Shown here one piece after another: positions 50,596 through 61,813 of a stretch of DNA of 64,000 nt. The stretch covers positions 1,522,331 through 1,586,330 of the forward strand of contig VZRZ01008555.1 of the NCBI GenBank assembly GCA_013398175.1, in the 5' to 3' direction. This DNA is from Climacteris rufus (lineage: Eukaryota > Chordata > Aves > Passeriformes > Climacteridae). The notes beneath the pieces were generated by a model. That model was not told the DNA's origin. It ran no database searches and saw only the letters and a program-made list of their open reading frames with translations. The position numbers and the translations under genes were made by a program. Position 1 is the first letter of the stretch. Each line of letters starts with the position of its first letter.

Positions 50596-50809
50596 TGCCA
50601 CGGGTAGAAAGCGCGAGTAACGCAGAGTCTTTTGCGCCGGTTCCGTTTGCCTAAATAACGCAACTCAGGCCTTATCTAGTCTCTGATCAGAGGTGAGCCG
50701 AGCACCAGAACTCCCGCAGAATCTTGGCTTAGCTCACACACAACAATTCAATTTATGTAGGGAAATAAAGAAAACGAAAAAGGGTTCTTTTCCGCTTATT
50801 GCCAGCAAG

Positions 50810-50815
50810 TTTATT
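50810..50815 (-). terminator. Poly(A) signal of the ERVK-like LTR
   Basis: Plus-strand TTTATT gives AATAAA on the minus strand, 48 bp downstream of the TATA box in LTR orientation. Confidence 0.75.
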
Positions 50816-50862
50816 TCTGGAACATGATGCGGAGAAAACAGCCAAAATGGCACCAGGGCGTG

Positions 50863-50870
50863 TTATAAAA
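50863..50870 (-). promoter_or_regulatory. TATA box of the ERVK-like LTR
   Basis: The minus strand reads TTTTATAA. Inverted CCAAT motifs lie upstream of it (plus-strand CCAATCAC near 50,900 and CCAATG near 50,974). It is a likely U3 promoter that could drive minus-strand transcription. Confidence 0.7.
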
Positions 50871-51111
50871 CAGAGGCGAGGGGAGGGCAATCGGGAGAGC
50901 CAATCACTGTGGAGGACCACAATGATTGACAGGGGCACCGGCCAGTGAGCTGCCGTCCGTAGCTGGCATGGGAACCAATGAGCTGTTCCCCTGGGTGGGG
51001 ATGGCCCCTGCTGAGCTGGCAGCTGCCGCGCGGGAGGGAAGGACCGGCACCCCCCGGCCCCAGCCAGGCGGAAACGGGCTGGTCGCAAGCCACACCCAGA
51101 GGACCGCAACA

Positions 51112-51117
51112 GGGTTG
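51112..51117. repeat. Right target-site duplication (GGGTTG)
   Basis: Exact copy of 50,590-50,595, directly after the LTR. Confidence 0.9.
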
Positions 51118-53566
51118 AGATATATTTCTTAATTTTACTTAAGTGTGTTCAAAACCAAGACATATGAAGAGGGAAGAGCAAGGGATCTTACCGCCTTTTG
51201 CAGAGTGGGAGCAGCCTTGCATTGCAGGCAGACTGCAAAGTGCAGAGACTGTGCAGGCACGTCTCCTCTCCAGCTGCATGCATGGGACACACAGTTAGAT
51301 AGATTTCCTTAAAGTTGTGGGCTAGATTTTAGATTAATATAGCACAGACTTTAATTGCCCAACATTTCCCAAAGTTTAGAGCTCTGTTTTCTAATGCACC
51401 TCCTATGGATTAGTTGCAAATGTAATCCCAACACTAGAGGCAGTTATTCAAAGTAAAAAGCTTGGCCATGGTCCAGCATCTAAAAAGAGAGAGATTGAAG
51501 CAGAACTCATCTTGGATTCCAAAGGTGTTACTCCAGATTTATATGAGTGTAACTGAAAGCAGAAGGAAGTGCATTGTCTATTATGTCAGATGTAAGATCT
51601 TTCAGATAATGGGCTATAGACACCAGGCAAAATTCACTCATATCTTTTGCATCCTATTTATCGAAAGCCTTTCCTTGGAAAAGGTCATAATTTTAAATGT
51701 GATGCTCACATATCGTGAGGAAAGCTTGGAATATCTAAAAAAATTATCTGTGAAAAAGCTTTATATCAATTTTCACACAAAAATCTGTCCAAAGATTCAG
51801 ACGAGCAATCCAGAGATACACACAGGACTTTTCACTATTTCTAGACCACCTTTAACTGTCAGATAAAGCAGTCTCACTGTTCTCTTTATATATATATTCT
51901 ATGTGCAAAATGAAACATATCCCTTCTAGCTGGAGTGACAACTTCACGCCTCTTAACAAGTTGTCCTATAGTAAAGGATGAACACCTCTGTATTCATGGT
52001 AAGAAACTTTATGTTTTGGTTTGAGATATTATGACATTTTATAGCTGACAATATACATTCTCTGAGGGTGAAGTACAGCTTCTGCAAAGTCTAAATGTCT
52101 TGATATATTGTGTCTTTTGAATATCAGTTTTTCCAAGGAAGACTGTTGGGACTTTGTGCTCCTTTCAATATTTCTTTGATTATAACATTCTTTTCAGCTT
52201 AGGAATTTAAGGTTTGGATTTCTAAGAAAGGAAGAAGTGTGTGTGTGAAGGGGTGTGCCTGTGTGTGTACACCCTGAGACATGTGAGTTACTGTATTTTT
52301 CTGTCCTGGTTTACCACTACATAAGAAATTATTCAGCTCACAGAATTTACAGAACAACAACTTTCACAATGAACCTAAAGTTTCATTAGCACATTATTAA
52401 TTCTTCTAGGTCATTTTTAAATGTAAACAATGTCACTGTATCTAACACAGAGTCTTGTCATATCATCATAGCAAATAAATCCTGGTTGATTAAAAAACAT
52501 TGTTACTTTTTTTTTTCCTCATCTTCCAAGCTGCATCACTTGGTTCATATGTCAATTACACAGATTTCTCTAGAACAGTGAAAAGAAAGAAAATAGAACC
52601 AAGAGACCAAACTAAGTGCCATGCACAGGCAGACCTTCAGCCATGATTGCCAGGAGCTTGCACACTTTCTTTGCAGTGGCTGAAGAGAATGGTTAGGAGC
52701 AAGAACAGACAACTGTATTAGTTAAATCATGTGTTCCAATCCCCAGAAGTAATTTCTCACAAGGACTATCCTCAAGAATCACTAGGGTGACATTTCCAAG
52801 AGTTATTGGGTATTTAGCAATGCAAGTCTTAATAAAAGTCTGCAAAACCTTTACTCTTGATAAATAGTAAATACTCGTAAAATTTTTGTAATTTGGATGC
52901 TGAGCAGATTGAACTCTGTCACAATATTTTCCTCCCTGAGACATACTTTTTACTACTGATAAATGTCAAGATGGCAATATTCTTTCTTTGTAAAGCAATT
53001 GTAAAGTTGACTGCCTCAGGAAAGCTCCTTCTGCTGAAGTCACAGAGCTTTGAAGAACTGTCTGCAAAACATCTTTAAGGTACTCAGCTACTGCAACTTG
53101 CAAACCTGTTCTGCCTGAAGTAAAAAGAGACTCACACTGTTCTAGAAAATACAGGTGCTAAAAAATGTAGAAGTTGCCTTCAAAACTAACCAAAAGCTTC
53201 TTATAATTTCTCTGTCCAACAGTAAGAAGGACTAAATTGAACCTAACTTTAAAGTGGGGGAGGGATATAGGGAGAGGGCTATGTTAAGTGAGGCCCCAGG
53301 CACAGGTAATAAATCCTTCAGTCAAGTTTATTGCTCTGGTTGAAGAGATGACCATAATGTGGGACGGAAGCCTTTCAACTCAGATTCAGCAGTGCTCTGG
53401 CTTGATAACAGTATCCACCACCTGCTGCACTTCGATTTTCAGCTCAGTGGCAGCTGCAGGAGTCAATTCAGACAAGAAAACTGAGTGAACACACAGTTTT
53501 ATGATCATTGAAAGGTAGCTAAAAGGCAACCAGAGGCATATACCAGTATTAAAGAGAAAAAAATTG
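51118..53566. other. AT-rich non-coding stretch
   Basis: No gene or element recognised. The longest frame is 134 codons at 51,462-51,866 on the plus strand; it is rich in K, I and L, with no motif I know. A GT-rich microsatellite-like piece lies at 52,238-52,268. Confidence 0.5.
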
Positions 53567-53842
53567 TCATAGAATCATAGATTATCTTCATTTGGAAGGG
53601 ACCCACAGGAAAAACTGAGTTCAGCTCCCAGCCCTGCACAGCACCGTCCCCAGGAGTCACACCATGTGCCCTAGAGTATTCTCCAAATTCTTGAACTTTG
53701 TCAGGCTTGGTGCTGTGACCACTCACCTGGGCAGCCTCTTCCAGTGCTCAATCAGTCTCTGGGTGAAGAACCTTTTTTTAATATCCAACCTAAACCTCCC
53801 CTGACACAACTTCATGCTGTAATCTCAGGTTCTGTATAATGA
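53567..53842 (-). mobile_element. CR1 LINE 3' fragment, antisense
   Basis: The plus strand shows the inverted CR1 3' end: TCATAGAATCATAG octamer units, TTTGGAAGGGACCC, CACACCATGTGCC, TCAGGCTTGGTGCTGTG, GGTGAAGAACC and AATATCCAACCTAAACCTCC, fading out near 53,842 where the element is 5'-truncated. It is the same subtype as the split copy at 32,383-33,258 and lacks the LTR there, so it serves as an internal reference for the empty site. No coding capacity. Confidence 0.92.
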
Positions 53843-54270
53843 TATGATTCTGGCTGATACAGACTCCAGCTCTTGGGGTCACACTGCACCACACAAGTGT
53901 CCCCGAGCACACACAGCTTGACCCTTAACACTTAATACCTCTATAGATACTCATCCAACTGAACATGAAACCTTTTGGTCAATGCCCACTTAAGGAATTT
54001 AGAATAAGTGTTGTTTTTTGGTTGATAGGCATCTGTACCTAAGCTCCCTGTATGTGTAGTTAGTGTACTGTGTTTCTTAAAGGAGAGCTCAGCTAGTCCA
54101 CTGAAGAAATGCTGAGAAAAATGTTGATGCCTGGACACCACTTCACTAGGGTTAGGTGATGGCTAAGTGTGATTATGATAGTTAAAGAAGGTTTTGCAAT
54201 TCTAAAGTTAGAAATTTTGAGGAAAAAGTAATGGTTAGGTAGTTAAATCTCTTCTTTTTTTTTCTTCCAG
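53843..54270. other. Non-coding stretch
   Basis: Slightly GC-richer to about 53,935, otherwise AT-rich. It ends in the pyrimidine tract of the exon-like segment that follows. Confidence 0.45.
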
Positions 54271-54320
54271 CTCTTTCTTTAAAGTCTTCAGACTGACTCC
54301 AGAAGTCTGTGTTTTGTCTT
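54271..54320 (+). other. Exon-like 50-base segment with near-ideal splice sites
   Basis: A tract ending TCTTCTTTTTTTTTCTTCCAG (split here as a T-rich run and TTCCAG) leads to 50 bases followed by the donor GTAAGTATT at 54,321, almost a perfect U1 match. One of three frames stays open across it (SFFKVFRLTPEVCVLS), with one base left over on each side. I do not recognise the peptide. It is the best-looking exon candidate in the window by splice signals, but no transcript is known to me. Confidence 0.25.
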
Positions 54321-55772
54321 GTAAGTATTTGCACTGTAAAATAAATGGGGACTGTTTAACATTCCCTTCTAAAAATGCCTGTGTGCATGTTCAGCTCCAT
54401 TAACAAGAGAGGTGTACACTGGGCAGGAGAGACCCTGACCCCAGGAAATCATTGCCTATCTGCTGTAATGGCAATTACTTATCTCTTATTTAAATAGTCA
54501 AATTAAACACCAAACAAATCTTCTAAATTCTGTTTTTCGTTAAGCACAAAGAAATCGTGGGGAAAATGAAACATAAATCCTGCACAGGAATGATTACAAA
54601 AAGTCCCCTAAACCCTCTTGCTGACAAGCTATAAAAAGATTAATATTTTTAAAAACAGCAAACTAATTGTAAATATGAGGTGTCCCTATCATCCAAATGA
54701 CAACTGAAATGCTAGACTGCTATCTATGTTAGATTAGCAGGAAATTTAAAGTATTATTTACTGAAGGCAAGAAATTAGTTTAGGATGAAAACACTTCAAT
54801 TTTGAAACAGCAGGTTGAAATCAGAACTTGCCTGTTAATTAAGCACCAGAGCTTCATAGTAAAGATTTTACTGTCTTAGTTTTGATTTTCTAGTAACTAA
54901 ATTGGCTTTTTCTGCATCTCAGTGGTAGCATATTACTGGTGTACCTCCAGATTTCATTCGCTAATGAATTTAGCACATTCCTTATCATATAATAGACTAA
55001 CCCCCCTGAAATTATGTAATAATGTTTCATGTTATTTGGCTTCTAAGACCAATAAAACAGCTAGGCAGCACTAATAGTATCAGTAAAGTCAGCTGTTAGT
55101 ACAGGTTTCCTTTTTATTTAAAGAGTTATAGGATAAAATCAGTATATATAGTAACCATGTGCTGTGAGATACTGATCAAATGACAATAAAGTTCTTACAG
55201 CAGGGTAATTAGGGCTTTGAATGGGATCTGAATGGGATAAATTGACACCAACTTACATTCTGATGGTCAAAGAGATGTGATGGTATCTCCTTTGCAAAGA
55301 ATTAAATAACACTGCAATGTTTATCTGACAATCTTAAAGAAGTCCCATAAAAGGAAGTAAATACTTTTGACTTCTTGACACCTTGAGACTCTTTTTTCAC
55401 TCAATGACAAAAAGCTTAATTGTCCCCTTAGCATTGCTATTTTATATTGATATTTTTAATACATTCCGAAAATACAGAATCAATTTTACAATCAAAGCAG
55501 GAGGAACATAGTATATAAGAGGAGGACATTTTAGTGGCTGCCATATGATTTTTGATCTCCAAAGTTCCTGAACCTCTTCTTAATCTGTTTTAGATTTCTT
55601 CTGGTATGCAGCTAAAATTAGAAAGATTTTTAGCTAATTATTATTTGCCTGGTGCTCAGGAGAATCAGTGGGAGAAGAAGTCTGTCAAATCTTGGCTTTA
55701 GTGTTTGGCTTTAAGATGTTAAGACATCTGCCTGCAGATTAGGAATGCTACTGTATTTTTTCTGATGATCAG
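54321..55772. other. AT-rich non-coding stretch
   Basis: Parts such as 54,900-55,160 and 55,380-55,470 are TAAT-rich and repeat-free, resembling conserved non-coding DNA, but this cannot be tested from one sequence. Confidence 0.4.
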
Positions 55773-55844
55773 GATGTGAGAGATAACATTGCTGCATGAA
55801 GAATCTAACAAAAGAGGAAAAACGAACGGAGACTTAGATGTAAG
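55773..55844 (+). other. Exon-like 72-base non-coding segment
   Basis: It follows TTTTTTCTGATGATCAG and ends TAAG|GTAAGTG, a strong donor. All three frames contain stops, so if spliced it would be a non-coding exon. It lies 1.45 kb downstream of the 54,271 segment on the same strand. Confidence 0.2.
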
Positions 55845-56054
55845 GTAAGTGTTCAAACAAAACAGTAAAAGTTATTATGAAAGACCCACATATTTTGATC
55901 TCCTGTCCCTAACTCTTACTTACACTGGGAACAAAACAGCTCACAAAAATCCCAGACAATAATTCATACAGTTTGGTGTCCATGGCTATCAATGCTATGC
56001 AATCTTAACCTCACTTGAAATTCTTGATATTGCCTTTTATGATCTAAAACTAAT

Positions 56055-57640
56055 AAAGATTTGGAAAAGTGGACTCAAAGAGGAAGAAGAAAGAAAAGGA
56101 GGTTTATATGTTATATTGATTGCAAGTATATTAATTTTGGTGAGATCTATGTAAATGGGGAGGAAGGACTGAGAGAGGTAGGAGATAATCTGAAATTAAG
56201 AAATTTTCAACAAAAGCTGCCAGAAAATCAGAAAAAGAGGAGGAGGCAGATAAAAATAAGATCCTGAGATTTTGTCATGGATACTCTGAGTAAGAGTTGA
56301 GATAGTTATAAGAACATATTGAGAAACAAGGAAGAGTTTATGGATGCTAACCAATATATGAGACCCACTAGCATGAATGATGTAAAAAATTACTCTGTAA
56401 GGAACCAGTGTAAATAAAAGGGTAAGCCAATATCACTACAGGAGTATTGGGAATTGAGAGAAGAGGGAAGAAGATCCGATAAATGGCATCTTTAACAGGA
56501 AATAATTGAAAAGCTGTTTACTCCAAAAAGAACTAGTTAAGAGGAGCTGGGGAGTGAACTCAGGAGAGAGACTGGAGATAATCATAATGGAAAAGTTGGT
56601 TTAACATGTAGATATAAGGAACTTCTTATTTTTAGAAAGGCAAATTCTATATAATATGCAGATTAGAATCAAGGTTAGATGGGAATGAGCAAGGAGTCAG
56701 AGTGCATCATGTATATCCTCAGGCAGAGAGAGCCCATTCACAGTGAGGACAGAGAGAGGAGGACAGTGAACAAGGAGAGATGGGTGAAATGCAGCAATGA
56801 CAAAGAGCCCAACAAGACATAGTTAAAGGAGTAGGCATGTACAGATAAAGGAAGTGGTTGATAACGTGACAGGATCTAGGAAAAAAAGAAGGAAGTTTGA
56901 ATTGAGTAACAAGGAGGTGGTTTTGAGCTGAGCCATTTTGAGAATGGTAATGGAATAGGATGTGTTAAAGAGAAGAGGTAATAAAGAGAAGTGAATAACA
57001 AAGGCACAGATAGGCTGTGCATGAGCCTGACAGTGCTACTTTTTCAAATGCCAGAAAGATCTGAGACTAAACAAAGGAAAACTGAAAGTTATAAAGTGCT
57101 TTCAAAAACAAGAGTTTGGAGAGGACAAGAATTAAACCTGAAGACCTACTATGAATGCCAGAAAAGAAGATATTATAAAAGTTGTATTCATAAGTGGTAT
57201 TACAGTTCAGGAATTTTCTCCAGAGCAGATGAAGAGCAGGAATAAGTGGTGCCCACAAAACTAGGAAAGAGAACAGAGAACGCAGTAGCAAGTTGGATCA
57301 AAAGGTCCATATGGTCAGATGAAGACTGGGGGAGAGCTCTGGGCAGTGGTATCTCAGGAGCTGGAGTATTGGGTGGGCAGGAGTTAAGTTTAGAACAGAT
57401 TAAGGTCAGAATGATTGACAGACTGAAAAACAAGTTTGGCAAGTGAATAGAGAGACAGAACATGAATAGAGAGGCAGGACATGAATAGAGAGGCAGGACA
57501 TGAGAGCACTAGGATTAGGACAGGGCAAGGGCAACTATGATGGAAAAAGCAGAGTACATAAGAAACAATGTCTTAATATGGAGCAGGAAGAAGGGAAGCT
57601 ACAAAGGATATGTATTTTCAGGGAGGTAAATATTGCAAAA
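56055..57640 (+). other. 1.6-kb purine-rich (G/A over C/T) plus-strand stretch
   Basis: The plus strand is dominated by A and G, with words such as GAGGAAGAAGAAAG, GAGAGAAGAGGGAAG and GACAGAGAGAGGAGGAC over about 1.6 kb, ending near 57,640. No repeat family is recognised. Open frames of 68 and 84 codons are lysine-, arginine- and glutamate-rich because of composition. Transcription-linked skew or an old degenerate element are possible. Confidence 0.5.
57445..57501. repeat. 19-bp tandem repeat, three copies
   Basis: Units at 57,445-57,463, 57,464-57,482 and 57,483-57,501. The last two are identical (GAATAGAGAGGCAGGACAT) and the first differs at two bases. This is a small minisatellite seed. 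Confidence 0.95.
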
Positions 57641-57779
57641 TATGGTTTAATTTTGAGAATTACATCTAAACTAAGCCGTTCTGCTGCATGGAGATTTTCT
57701 CACCTGTCTTTATGCTTCTCAGACTTCCCAGAAGTTTTTTCTCCTTTTTGGAGAGCTGACTTCTGTTCCAGATACCTTT

Positions 57780-58200
57780 AATGTATGTAATCACCCTGTA
57801 GTGACTTTCATCTAATTTGGCATAATGCACATTTGAAATCCTGTCACAAATGGGCCGGTTTGAAATGATGCTGTAATGCACAAAAATTAGTTCTCCTGCC
57901 TTTTGGCTGCTGAACAAGAAAATTGATTTTTGTACATTTTGCAATGAATTTAAATGGTGTATTTCAAATACCTTTGTAAACATAGGACTTTGTGAACAGA
58001 GACACTGGAGGGAAACAAACATAACCAAAAGCAATGGAAACTATTGTGGCAACCTATTATATCATGTTTTGCTGATTCTTACCCATCATGCCATTGGACT
58101 AATGAGCAGACTTGTCTTTGTGTTTTCTGTGTTCATTAGAAACTCTGGTTCCAAATGCAACTGGTCACTGCCACAGCATCCATTACCCATGATGGCTTTT
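57780..58200. other. Candidate conserved non-coding element
   Basis: Complex, repeat-free sequence with octamer- and homeodomain-like words (ATGCAC, AAATTAG, CAATGAATTTAAATGG, GACTAATGAGC) stands out between the purine stretch and a GC-richer block. It looks like deeply conserved enhancer DNA, which is an impression and not a measurement. A 122-codon minus-strand frame (58,034-57,666) covers part of it; I recognise no domain. Confidence 0.25.
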
Positions 58201-58299
58201 AAAGGTTCTTCTGGTTACAGTACTTAGGTTGTGTATATATAGCGAGTGCTTTTGAAAAGGCAAATTCCTGTGCTGTCATCCAAGCAATCAAAACACTCT

Positions 58300-58600
58300 T
58301 TGTTTGCGGAGTGGGGGAGGATGGAGACAAGGGGAGAGGAGAGGGGGAGATGTTTGTAGAACCGGCAGTTGCTACTCATTGGTGTGGCCGCTGCCTTCCT
58401 GCCCCTTCCCGACTGCCCCTCAAAGCTGTATATGAAAATCCAGTGTTCAAGGTAAGGCAACAAACTCAAGGAATGTGGACCCAGCCCTGGTGCTAATGTT
58501 TCCTGGCTGGACATCTCCTCCGTGCTCTGCTCCTGCACAGAGCCCCGCCAAGTGCTTGGGAGTGCTGGGACAACAGGCACCAGTGCCGCACTATCAGGGA
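58300..58600. other. GC-richer block with a possible 26-base microexon
   Basis: The local GC content rises. A C-rich pyrimidine tract (58,391-58,420) leads to an AG at 58,424-58,425. The next 26 bases (58,426-58,451) end in AAG|GTAAGG. One frame through it reads VYENPVFK, containing NPVF, similar in form to NPxF/Y sorting motifs. The host gene, if any, is not recognisable. Frames on both strands over this block are otherwise unsupported. Confidence 0.2.
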
Positions 58601-59914
58601 TGACAAATTAAACACTAATGTGTTTGCTAGGGCTTAGTTGCTGGGCTGGGGTGGCAGATAGGGTAACCCCTCTGCTCGGTGACCTTTGCTTCTTTTACTG
58701 TGGATGGGTGCAGAGAGGTTAAAGAACAAATACTCTGCTTTTGATCAGCAGTGCGACACCGTGCTCCAGCCCAGACACCTGAGGAGGAGAGAAAACTGTT
58801 TGAGTTTTCTCCCTTCTCCATGGCAATATGCTGAATGCTTCTGCAGCACAAGCATTACTTTTTTAAAATGGATTAAGATCCTTTGCCACCAGGACCAGCC
58901 TCTTTGCACTACATGTTTTTATGTCTGACAAAGATCAGTCTATCTGAAGTCAGAGTAATTTTTTTTCTCTGAAAATAAACAAGAAATTATGTATTTATTA
59001 GCAATTTTTCTGACTGAATTATTCTCCTACAAGCCCTAGCTTCTCTCTCACGAAGCAAAGCAAATAAGCTATTAATTCTCTGTTTTTCCTCAGGGTATGT
59101 GCATGAACAGCAGTTGTAAAAGCTCATCAAGCTGCTGTTTATTCCTGACAGAACCAGAATCTCTGATGAATGTTTCATTATTTTCATCCAAAAAGAGGGG
59201 GAAAAGATAATTTCTGAGAGGATTTACACTCCTTTAAAAGCCACTGTTAGAACCCTCCTGTTTGCAGGTTTGTATAGGTCTCAGTTCCCCTCTTCTCCAC
59301 TACAACCTTTCTGAAATCTGGTACCAATGCTGTGGAGAAGACATTGAGGTGACTGGCATGGAGCCTAATGTCCCCACTTTACACATTGTTTTAGAGCACT
59401 ACAGTGAAGTGTGCCAAGGGCCTCAGCTACAACAACAAATTGCTTCCCACACGAAGACAGGTCTCCATTACCCAGAACAGATCAACTGCTCTCAGTGTGA
59501 CTGATGAAGCTGAGGTGAAACTACAAAAAACAGAATGATGTGAGCTCAATATTTTATTTTTGGTAATGAAAGTGATCTATTGCTGTTTAACTAGTAATTC
59601 CAAGAACATCAACAGAGAAGACAGGGTAAAAAATGTTGGTTACAACATTGTTTATGTAGCCAGATTTCAAGATGAAACTAGCTGCATGTAGTTCGCAAAA
59701 CATTGGCATTTCATCATCTTTTATTTATGGAATTCATTAAAATGTGAGACTCTAATATACCACGCACTAAAATGAAAACCTATAAACTATTCCCCATATC
59801 ATCAAATCCGTCACCCATGAGGCAGAAGATGGCTTGGAGGAACACCTCATATTCCAGTGATGAGCCCCTTGATCCCCTGCGGATCGTGCGTGTATCTTGG
59901 CAATTGTTTTTCAG
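58601..59914. other. Non-coding stretch
   Basis: Acceptor-like sites occur before 59,098 (TTTTTCCTCAG) and before 59,268 (CTCCTGTTTGCAG). The latter opens a frame of about 79 codons to 59,504 with no recognised family and no clear downstream splice or poly(A) signal. Confidence 0.4.
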
Positions 59915-59967
59915 AGGAGGTCCATTTGTTTCAGTGGCACATCAGGACAAGTCAAGAAGAGCTGCAA
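59915..59967 (+). other. Exon-like 53-base segment, all three frames open
   Basis: It is preceded by CAATTGTTTTTCAG and followed by GTAAGTGAC. All three plus-strand frames lack stops across the 53 bases. Upstream of the acceptor the same sequence is also open from an ATG at 59,829 (context AAGATGG), so an alternative longer first exon ending at the same donor is possible. The peptide is not recognised in any frame. Confidence 0.2.
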
Positions 59968-61813
59968 GTAAGTGACAGAGAGAGAATTCACCACCTGCAT
60001 TTTGGCTGTTACATTTTAGATGTAGTATTTATTTTTATAAGCCCCTGGGGGATCAACTCTCCCAGATGCACAGTATCTGCATAATCACCCAATTTTAGAT
60101 AGATTAAATATTCATATCAGGCTTCTTGAGTTGTGGTAATGTCCCTCTGGGGTTCTGAGGATCCAGGAAGAGCTTTGCCACAGCATAATGATTGGTGTCT
60201 GTCGTTCAGAGTGTCAGGGTTGGTGTCTCCCCATCACAGCCTATTTAAAGGCGAGTTCTTACAAACTGTTGGGAGTGGTGTTTTTTTTCCCCTCATATAA
60301 TGAAGCAAGATATGGATCCTGTAATACAAGGTAGTTCAAAGATTACCAGACCTGCATGAAGGTTTTTGGTACATCTGTACACTGAGATTATTCTCTGTCT
60401 ATTTAATTTAGACCTATCTAGCAACATAACTGACTCAGATGAGACTGAGGTGAATAACAGGTCAAGATCATGGATATAATTACATTAAATAGAAATATAT
60501 GTGGAAACAGTGGGAAGAATTTAGTATGAGGTATGGATGGGCTGGGTAAGATCTTCCCAAAATTCATTTTAGAACTACTGCTTTCCTTTTTGTGTGCTTG
60601 TTTGTTTGTTGTAATAGTATAGTGGTGAATGTAATTTACTTTTTTTTTTTTTTGCAATTAAATTGGTGATTAATATCTTCAATGAAAGAGAAAAAACCCA
60701 TTCTTTATACTAATTTTAAGTCCTAAAAGATCTTTGGATCAATTAATTGATTAAATTATGTAATAGGTCTAAACATTGTTCTTGCTCTCCTGTGGCTGGC
60801 AACTTACCTTGAAGTTCTCAGGGCCTGGAGAGCAGCATGCTTTAATGAAATTGTGTAAGTAAAACTTGCTGAAAAACTCCCGTCATCTTTCTTGTATTTG
60901 TAACTATGACTCATTCTGGCTGCTCAAAATACAAACACTTTAGAGGGCATACACGATTGTTTTTTCATTTTTCATCACTGTTGGCAACAACAGAGGATTT
61001 AACAAGTATCACCTTGTTTCCAGACAGGATGTGCCTTCCAAACTCAGAAGTTTTAAAGATGCATGTATATCAGAGTTAGTTGTTTACAACAGCAACCGAG
61101 ATAATAGAGGAGGCAGAATCATTCAGAATAATTCCTTTTGCATAAAACCAAGCATCTAAGATAGGTAAGTTGAATTCTTCTCCTAAAGCATTTTCCTGGC
61201 ATTACATGTGAAGGGATGTAAGGCAACTATTTCAGATATAGGCATCTGCATTATAAACATTTATAGTTAGGTCAAATGAATTGCATTTTATATGTTGAAG
61301 ACTATTTTTCAAGAAAGGTGGATGATTTAGAGTCTGCTTTTATTCCTTATGAAATTAAAACAGAAATGGAGAGGGGGGAGAGACATGCCAGAGTGCCCAT
61401 TTACAATAACTAATCTTGTCTGTGTACAGATAGGCATCACAGCCAATTGATATTCAGACATTCAAGTTTTATAAGCTTCATCTAAAGAGAATACCTCTAT
61501 CACTCAAACGTCTTCATAATGAGGATATTTCACACTGTCGAAAGAATGAATTTTTTTAGCACTAAAGAGTAAGTTTGCAAAATTTTTAAAAATAACAGTT
61601 GAAATTGGTTAATCATATACATTGCAATGTAAAGAAAAATTATTCACATGGTTCTTGACAGTCAACAATCAACAAATTAGTTATATAAATAGTGGTATTT
61701 CATTGAAATGCTGATATGTTTGAAAATCTAGTAAAATACTTTTTACAACTGTTAGAAAAAGCTGCAATTTCTAAGACTTGGATGCCTAAAACTAAGCAAA
61801 TAATTAATGTCTT

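Larger units (their letters stand above)
50596..51111 (-). mobile_element. 516-bp solo LTR (ERVK-like), antisense, well preserved
   Basis: The block runs TGCCACGG…CCGCAACA on the plus strand, so on the minus strand it starts TGTTGCGG and ends CCGTGGCA, with the canonical TG…CA. Perfect 6-bp duplications (GGGTTG) flank it, typical of ERVK/class II integration. In its own orientation it has inverted CCAAT motifs, a TTTTATAA TATA box, an AATAAA poly(A) signal about 50 bp further on, and a U5 of roughly 200 bp. There are ten CpGs in the first 130 plus-strand bases. This density and the intact duplications suggest a young insertion that has lost little CpG to deamination. No internal retroviral genes remain, so it arose by recombination between the two LTRs of a provirus. 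Open frames of 63-118 codons on the minus strand are compositional. Confidence 0.93.

Noticed and set aside
50753..51109. 118-codon minus-strand frame and shorter neighbours
   Set aside because: Contained in the solo LTR. LTRs of this type do not normally encode proteins, and the composition explains the frames.
57666..58034. 122-codon minus-strand frame
   Set aside because: No recognisable domain. It overlaps a stretch that looks more like conserved non-coding DNA.
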